Origin: Pseudomonas maioricensis
GTDB lineage: Bacteria > Pseudomonadota > Gammaproteobacteria > Pseudomonadales > Pseudomonadaceae
Assembly: GCF_022790535.1 (NCBI RefSeq)
Contig: NZ_LOHG01000003.1
Location: forward strand, 398,101 to 462,100
Reading direction: 5' to 3'
Length of the DNA: 64,000 bases
Shown here: in pieces, positions 60,401-64,000 of the stretch
Layout: the number at the start of each line of letters is the position of its first letter
How positions within the stretch are numbered: position 1 is the stretch's first letter
The notes under the pieces: generated by a model
The model's database searches: none
Seen by the model: only the letters and a program-made list of their open reading frames with translations
What the model was told of the DNA's origin: nothing
Made by a program: the position numbers and the translations under genes

Positions 60401-61029
60401 ATAACCGCAACAACCTAAGCGGCCATGATCGCTGGTTGCTTCGCACGCCTTGGAGCCAGGACGCTGAACGACGTCGTTCGCTATCTCTAAGCAACTACCA
60501 AAAAGAACTGCATGGCCATATTCAGGCCCCACGCATGGAGATTGTTCCGTCGAATGACGACCCGAGCAACCCTAAACCCAGGCTCTTTCTGCTGCATTTT
60601 CCAAAGCTTTCTGCCGATAATCTAGCGCTACCCATCGACAGCCACGCCAGCGTAGCCTTGCTCAAAATTGGCGGTTATCAGATTGTTCGCGCCCAGCATG
60701 GCCGAGACTACAACCCAGAAAAATGGACACCTTTAAACAAGGGGCTTGAGGAAAGCTTTCAGCTTTACCAAGAGACACCTTTGATTCTGCGACTGACAAA
60801 TATTAGTGGACTGCTAACTTCACCTACGCCAGGACGCTGCGACTTAATGCTGTCAATACTGCTGGGCTATCGGACACATGAAGGCCAGTACGAAGGCCAT
60901 TCATATGACGTGCGTTTTCAACTTACCGGTGAGAGCGGTGATTTTCCCGCTGTCGATATTGAGCATCAGGGGGATCAGTGTCCTCACTTCGGTATCTACC
61001 CCGCGACCATGCCGTCGGGGAAGAACTGA
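57493..61029 (+). CDS. Type VI secretion effector with VasX-like N-terminal region
   Basis: A 1178-residue protein. Residues about 25-160 match the toxin VasX N-terminal region (MSRTLQLLPVRYGLVE, LLRDGYLYIID, FSRSSVLHVAFSEVQWT). The middle (about 160-760) is soluble and mostly helical. Hydrophobic or glycine/alanine-rich segments follow at about 770-790, 810-832, 850-876 and 935-965 (for example WLGGVGYAAGAIAAAMSL), then a soluble tail of about 200 residues that I do not recognise. This layout resembles pore-forming VasX-type effectors (BTH_I2691-like). DNA for the last part has lower GC. The DUF6708 gene follows after one base; a DUF4123 adaptor and vgrG lie opposite. Confidence 0.85.
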   Translation: MTAPHITPRGHMANLVAKARPAEAPDAGGFCPLMSRTLQLLPVRYGLVEDLDPSIEITMPYKLQALPLGFRLLRDGYLYIIDSSTGLLHEYQITHGSVTALLFKGDQVTRDRRTDVTETDPALAFSRSSVLHVAFSEVQWTAFKCAQVMKVTAEREYFMQRVSFEGIEKGQARDLIDDRKMAIWLAESSGSWADKPDEISKKIPYAWEHTPLYRQTIIEEFTSQITTAHKRDFLFLAVRDDVGVMRDLAQHQDQVVDQIEIWAKSGTEEGQVERDYLLGCYIESLTQISEADLGKRAETDRAFAAVLDDIEYLAEPERSDTRKTLREVMSEDNSQHPAPNVDDPALPAELQARLKQITPSADPSNPYAGEADRIRTLQQYYLEQRFTNTSQAFIARHRQPLWRLYRQMDKRTKELLHGAKFGQRGINELIDRPAMDAFLKKQREVLQPLNELLEKITQDRIDLLLKNRLHRAIWYYDVEDNEQVDHALLTEYACLKDICRSDYALENVLTWLNTNPAMTRPMFYAAPLSAQTELGVQFAYFVNAGWLLIKDAPDSLERLQQWGAGVLLNTERLSASTQVIINAAWGTLAPALHMGIQQALQVFLQQMDKGQLPDMDALFRSLPKATGVTILDAARRENVAFQIASAEDLKALGETVKAVQKERKYLRYLNNEAQESRARHPLWHTSTAAENLKISRQATQQRLNKLEEQLAKAMSPLAELPSDTAHLQAASSGKPGLALVFPAQQHQEVKTVLDNYRRGVTVAPKAGLLGDGAGLLVFVAQVVNFVQVKKEVDLQSDGAKNWASLWSSATATSAAGFGAAQGIADTALSAHAAELAKNLKKAELMGVHVQMGKLHVWLGGVGYAAGAIAAAMSLNSSHKNWTDAVRNGNGDAQTGAAISMFGNSGFIATNSYGVVQSTQALRHVLAAEAGSAARTTAWALAGTRLSTVFFRFNVAGILLTALELSGNWFYNRNNLSGHDRWLLRTPWSQDAERRRSLSLSNYQKELHGHIQAPRMEIVPSNDDPSNPKPRLFLLHFPKLSADNLALPIDSHASVALLKIGGYQIVRAQHGRDYNPEKWTPLNKGLEESFQLYQETPLILRLTNISGLLTSPTPGRCDLMLSILLGYRTHEGQYEGHSYDVRFQLTGESGDFPAVDIEHQGDQCPHFGIYPATMPSGKN

Positions 61030-61030
61030 G

Positions 61031-62152
61031 ATGGCAGTAATAGTCCCTGAAGCACCTACCCCGATCCATCACTCCCCCCACGCGGGCATGATCGAAACCT
61101 TCCCAAGTGGTCAGGTGATCTACTTGGCACCACTACCACTGCCCACTGACCTTCCCGCTCAGGATTTCGGACACGCAGTAGGAGAAGTGAACGACACCTG
61201 CATGGACTTTGGCGTCGGGCTACCCTCTGTTTTTGCATGGCAGATGGGATTAGGAGCACCGTTTTGGGCCGTATGGTGGTTTAGCTTAGTGATCCCCGGT
61301 TTTACTTGGCTGCTCACCATCGTGGACGGGGGAGGTCCAGAACGAGCTGCGACATACATCGCTGAGCTTATTCCTCAAGGTCTGGAGATCGGAGGATGGG
61401 CCGCGGCGTTTAGCTTTGGTCTTTACCTCATCATCACCTTCAACCACCTCAACAAATACCACGAAGTCATCCCCACCCGCTTCAACCGTCAACGCCGCGA
61501 AGTTTGCTTCGTCCCCAACGGACAAACAGAGCCCATCTTCGTCCCGTGGGAATCGCTATCAGCATGGGTCGTTCAGGCACAGTCGGTCACGCAATACGGC
61601 ATGGACATCCGCTACGCCATGGGCGTCGGGTTTTATCATCCGCCCCACGATGAGCATTACAGCCTGGAGTTTTTTTGCGCCGGGTTTGATCTGGCAGTGT
61701 GCAACTGGGAGGCGATTCGGGCGTACATGGAATACGAGGTTCACACCCTCAAGGAAATTCAGGACCCGTTGGAACTGCAAAACCCTGGAGATCCGCCCCA
61801 CGAAGGTCTGCATACGTTTTACAACGCACGGGAGCGGATGCGGCGTCGGCGCAAGAATCGCGAGGTGGGCTTCTTCTATCCGTTCTGGTGGTACACATAC
61901 CACGTGCTGACCTTGTGGACGTTGCCCAACTACCTCACCGAATGGGAAATCCGCCACATCAAAAGCATCGGCCGCGCTGCCATACCTGAAGCGATGCAAA
62001 ACTGGTCAGAGCCGTTACCCGCCGAGCAATGGGCCAGGCCCAGTGAAAAGTTAAAACGTATGACCCAAGCGGTCAAAATCCTGCACGGGCAAAAGCCCAA
62101 TCAAAACATTGCAGCACGGTTTACCGAGGTACAGCAGACGGCCCCCCTGTAG
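61031..62152 (+). CDS. DUF6708 membrane protein, probable immunity or partner of the effector
   Basis: A 373-residue protein with two membrane helices (about 76-98 and 118-138) and a cytoplasmic C-terminal half. It has the DUF6708 pattern of a basic NRQRREVCFVPNG turn after the second helix, followed by VPWESLSAWV and YPFWWYTYHVL. DUF6708 genes usually follow VasX-N effector genes, so immunity is likely, though a role in delivery is not excluded. The ATG lies one base after the effector stop region. The TAG stop comes from the REP repeat at 62147. Confidence 0.75.
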   Translation: MAVIVPEAPTPIHHSPHAGMIETFPSGQVIYLAPLPLPTDLPAQDFGHAVGEVNDTCMDFGVGLPSVFAWQMGLGAPFWAVWWFSLVIPGFTWLLTIVDGGGPERAATYIAELIPQGLEIGGWAAAFSFGLYLIITFNHLNKYHEVIPTRFNRQRREVCFVPNGQTEPIFVPWESLSAWVVQAQSVTQYGMDIRYAMGVGFYHPPHDEHYSLEFFCAGFDLAVCNWEAIRAYMEYEVHTLKEIQDPLELQNPGDPPHEGLHTFYNARERMRRRRKNREVGFFYPFWWYTYHVLTLWTLPNYLTEWEIRHIKSIGRAAIPEAMQNWSEPLPAEQWARPSEKLKRMTQAVKILHGQKPNQNIAARFTEVQQTAPL

Positions 62153-62232
62153 GAGCTCACGAGCAAAGCGAGGCAGCGATGGCGGCCTGTCTGCCCCCCA
62201 TCGCTGACCTCATAAACTCGGTGCCCCCTACA
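62147..62232. repeat. REP-type inverted repeat, family C, decayed, shared stop codons
   Basis: The left arm (CTGTAGGAGCTCACGAGC) is intact; the right arm (GGTGCCCCCTACAAG) has mutated. It lies between two convergent genes. The TAG of CTGTAGG ends the DUF6708 gene, and the TAG on the other strand in CCTACAAG ends the DUF4123 gene. Confidence 0.8.
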
Positions 62233-63109
62233 AGTTTCCCGCAGCGATCTCTGCCGCCATCATCGCAGCGCGCTCAACACGCTCCAGCATGCTCAGTTCA
62301 GAACGGACTGTCAGCAACTCAGCAATGTCCGGGTGCTGCTCGAGCACGCTATCCCTCAGAAAACCGAAAACGTTGGCGTACAACCAGATTTCCTGCTCGG
62401 TCTCGAAGCCCTTATCGATGGCGGAACGAGCAAGCCGATGGATATGTTCCAGGCGCAGCTCAGGTGTGAGCTCTGCGCAATAGTAGGGGAAAAAGCGCTG
62501 CATGTTCTGGTAAAGCTCGCCCATGGATTTGTCAAAAGCCACGCCTTTCAGAGCAGCCCATTGCGCGTCACTTGCCACAAGCGGTTTGTCGTACTGCGGG
62601 TTGTACTTGTCGCCGGGGCGTTTGAGTTGTATCCATCCATCACGGACGGCGTTGCTGACGACGATCTGCTGGCAGGGGCCAAAAAGGTCCGGTCCCGGAT
62701 CGCGCTCTGCTGCAAATAACGCACGCGCTACTGCGGGGTCAGAGATGCGTAAATACATGTCTTCGCCGTGAGGGGGCTTGAAACAGGTCAGCCAGCGCAT
62801 GTGCGCTAACAGTTCATCCCATGAACCATCGCAGATCAACAGATACCCCCACAACGCCTGAGTGTTGGCCAGAAACTGCAAAAGAACGGGGTCATCAGCA
62901 TCATGCAAGCGCACCAGACACGGTGAAAGCCGACTGATTTCAGCCCACCGGGTCCCGTGATAAAGCACGCTCACCTTAGGTGCCGGATTCCACTGGTACA
63001 GGCGTTGGAGCAGGTTTTTGACCTGAATGGCATCGAGTAGAAGCCCGACCGTCAGATCCCAGGAGAAATCGTCAGGCAGTTGAGATCGCACAGAGCGCTC
63101 GCTGCTCAT
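62228..63109 (-). CDS. DUF4123 type VI secretion adaptor (Tap)
   Basis: A 293-residue protein matching the DUF4123 adaptor domain (about residues 22-150): LLLDAIQVKNLLQRLYQW, VSVLYHGTRWAEISRLSPCL, WGYLLICDGSWDELLAHMRWL and DMYLRISDPAVARALF. Such proteins load a VasX-type or other effector onto the tip of the cognate VgrG. The gene overlaps vgrG's stop by four bases (ATGA) and converges on the DUF6708 gene, ending in the shared REP. That the nearby effector is its cargo is an inference. Confidence 0.88.
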   Translation of the reverse strand: MSSERSVRSQLPDDFSWDLTVGLLLDAIQVKNLLQRLYQWNPAPKVSVLYHGTRWAEISRLSPCLVRLHDADDPVLLQFLANTQALWGYLLICDGSWDELLAHMRWLTCFKPPHGEDMYLRISDPAVARALFAAERDPGPDLFGPCQQIVVSNAVRDGWIQLKRPGDKYNPQYDKPLVASDAQWAALKGVAFDKSMGELYQNMQRFFPYYCAELTPELRLEHIHRLARSAIDKGFETEQEIWLYANVFGFLRDSVLEQHPDIAELLTVRSELSMLERVERAAMMAAEIAAGNL

Positions 63110-64000
63110 GACGACGCCTTCCTGGCGTCGTCACACGCCTGGCAAAACGAGGTGCCGCCTCCGATAGCATTGCGTTGTGCATCTGGAATCAAAGACGGAT
63201 TCGCGGGCAACGCCACTTGGGGTATCAACGCCGCAGGCAAGCCAGGAACCGCGGGCATTCCCGGCACTGGAACTCCGCCGAGCTGAATAGGCACGCTGCT
63301 GAAAATCCCCGCCGGGCTGATACTTATCCAGTGACCACCGGCTTTGATCGTGGCGCTGAGTCCCGCATCAATGACCACATATGCGCTTGACTGAAGATGC
63401 ACCTGTGTAGCAGCGCTGACCAGATGATTGGCCGCTTTGATGTGCTGACTGCCAATTACCGTCAACGAGTCATCGGCCAGCACCTGGGTTTTGCGTGCCC
63501 CATGCGTGAGGTGGTGTTCTTCGCCATGCAGCTCATGGCTGGACAGCCCGGTGACATTGACCTTGCGCTGGTTATCCACCTGAATCGACTGATCATTAAG
63601 TACATGCTCAGACCAGTCGCGTTGGGCGCGGATGGAAATGGACTCGGCACCTTTGCGGTCTTCGATGCGCAGTTCGTTGAAACCTGCGCCGCCCGGGCTG
63701 CTTTGGGTCTTGAGCACGGTCTGGGTGTTTTGCGCGGGCAGGTTCAGCGGCGCTCGCGTACCGGCATTGGGCAGGCAGGCCTGCACATAAGGCTGGTCCG
63801 GATCGGCTTCGAAGTAACCGACGATCACTTCCATGCCGACTCGCGGAATCATTGCAGTGCCATATTGCTCATGCGCCCAGCCGGTGGCGACCCGCAGCCA
63901 ACAGCTGGAATGCTCGTTACGCTTGCCTTCACGATCCCAGAAGAACTTGACCTTCACCCGGCCGTACTCGTCGCAGTAAATCTCTTCGCCCTGCGGGCCA
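63106..64000 (-). CDS. vgrG: Type VI secretion tip protein VgrG (3' part, runs off the window)
   Basis: The C-terminal 297 or so codons of a VgrG; the start lies beyond base 64000. The first visible segment (EIYCDEYGRVKVKFFWDREG, then GMEVIVGYFEADPDQPYV) is the gp5-like OB-fold region, and the following part is the beta-helix with DUF2345-type repeats (NVTGLSSHELHGEEH, QHIKAANHL). A Pro-rich tail with PGMPAVPGLPAAL and a CxxC motif (SFCQACDDARK) ends the protein; this extension is probably the adaptor and effector docking end. Confidence 0.92.
   Translation of the reverse strand, partial: GPQGEEIYCDEYGRVKVKFFWDREGKRNEHSSCWLRVATGWAHEQYGTAMIPRVGMEVIVGYFEADPDQPYVQACLPNAGTRAPLNLPAQNTQTVLKTQSSPGGAGFNELRIEDRKGAESISIRAQRDWSEHVLNDQSIQVDNQRKVNVTGLSSHELHGEEHHLTHGARKTQVLADDSLTVIGSQHIKAANHLVSAATQVHLQSSAYVVIDAGLSATIKAGGHWISISPAGIFSSVPIQLGGVPVPGMPAVPGLPAALIPQVALPANPSLIPDAQRNAIGGGTSFCQACDDARKASS

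Overview
The window is chromosomal DNA from a Pseudomonas species, most likely of the P. fluorescens/P. putida side of the genus. Three things suggest this: the gene order follows, almost without interruption, the one I recall for P. aeruginosa from hflK-hflX-hfq to the LPS core cluster; codon use and GC content are uniformly high; and the gene borders are littered with REP-like inverted repeats (core GTAGGAGC...GCTCCTAC) typical of the fluorescent pseudomonads. There are no rRNA, tRNA or CRISPR loci and no prophage.

Region 1 (1-9,300) is the conserved hflK/hflX/hfq/miaA/mutL/amiB/tsaE/nnr block on the minus strand (RNA and tRNA metabolism, mismatch repair, cell separation, metabolite repair), divergent from queG. 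Region 2 (9,300-23,500) holds a TRIC-type membrane protein, orn, rsgA, the flagellar stator pair motA-motB (with a visible sigma-28 promoter), an HDOD protein, rhdA, psd, a PilZ-like protein, serB, an AhpA/YtjB-like membrane protein and a PqiC-like lipoprotein. fimX, which I recall next to serB in P. aeruginosa, is absent; a small nested-palindrome MITE-like element lies between the PilZ-like gene and serB. Region 3 (23,500-33,000) is the parC/parE topoisomerase IV neighbourhood with a retropepsin-like protease, a phytase-like esterase, yqiA, cpdA, a DUF1249 gene and nudF. Region 4 (33,000-39,000) holds an RsiV-like lipoprotein, the thiamine genes cytX and thiC (TPP riboswitch in the thiC leader) and a TolC-type channel.

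Region 5 (39,000-57,200) makes and exports lipopolysaccharide: waaA adds Kdo, hldE makes activated heptose, msbA flips lipid A-core, a kinase-like protein follows, and a seven-gene minus-strand operon with mostly overlapping genes (wapO, wapH, a Mig-14 homologue, dnpA, ssg, a GT2-like enzyme, waaL) decorates the core and ligates O antigen. Inserted between waaA and hldE are a LysR/emrE divergent pair and a three-gene oxidoreductase/aldo-keto reductase/Nudix-like operon.

Region 6 (57,200-64,000) is the accessory part: a type VI secretion island. An 1178-residue protein with a VasX-like N-terminal region and several hydrophobic segments is followed by a DUF6708 membrane protein (probable immunity or partner). 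Facing them are a DUF4123 adaptor and the 3' part of a vgrG. The two gene pairs converge on a single REP repeat whose ends supply the stop codons of both. This is the most likely place for new biology: the effector's C-terminal part has lower GC than its N-terminal part and no domain I recognise.
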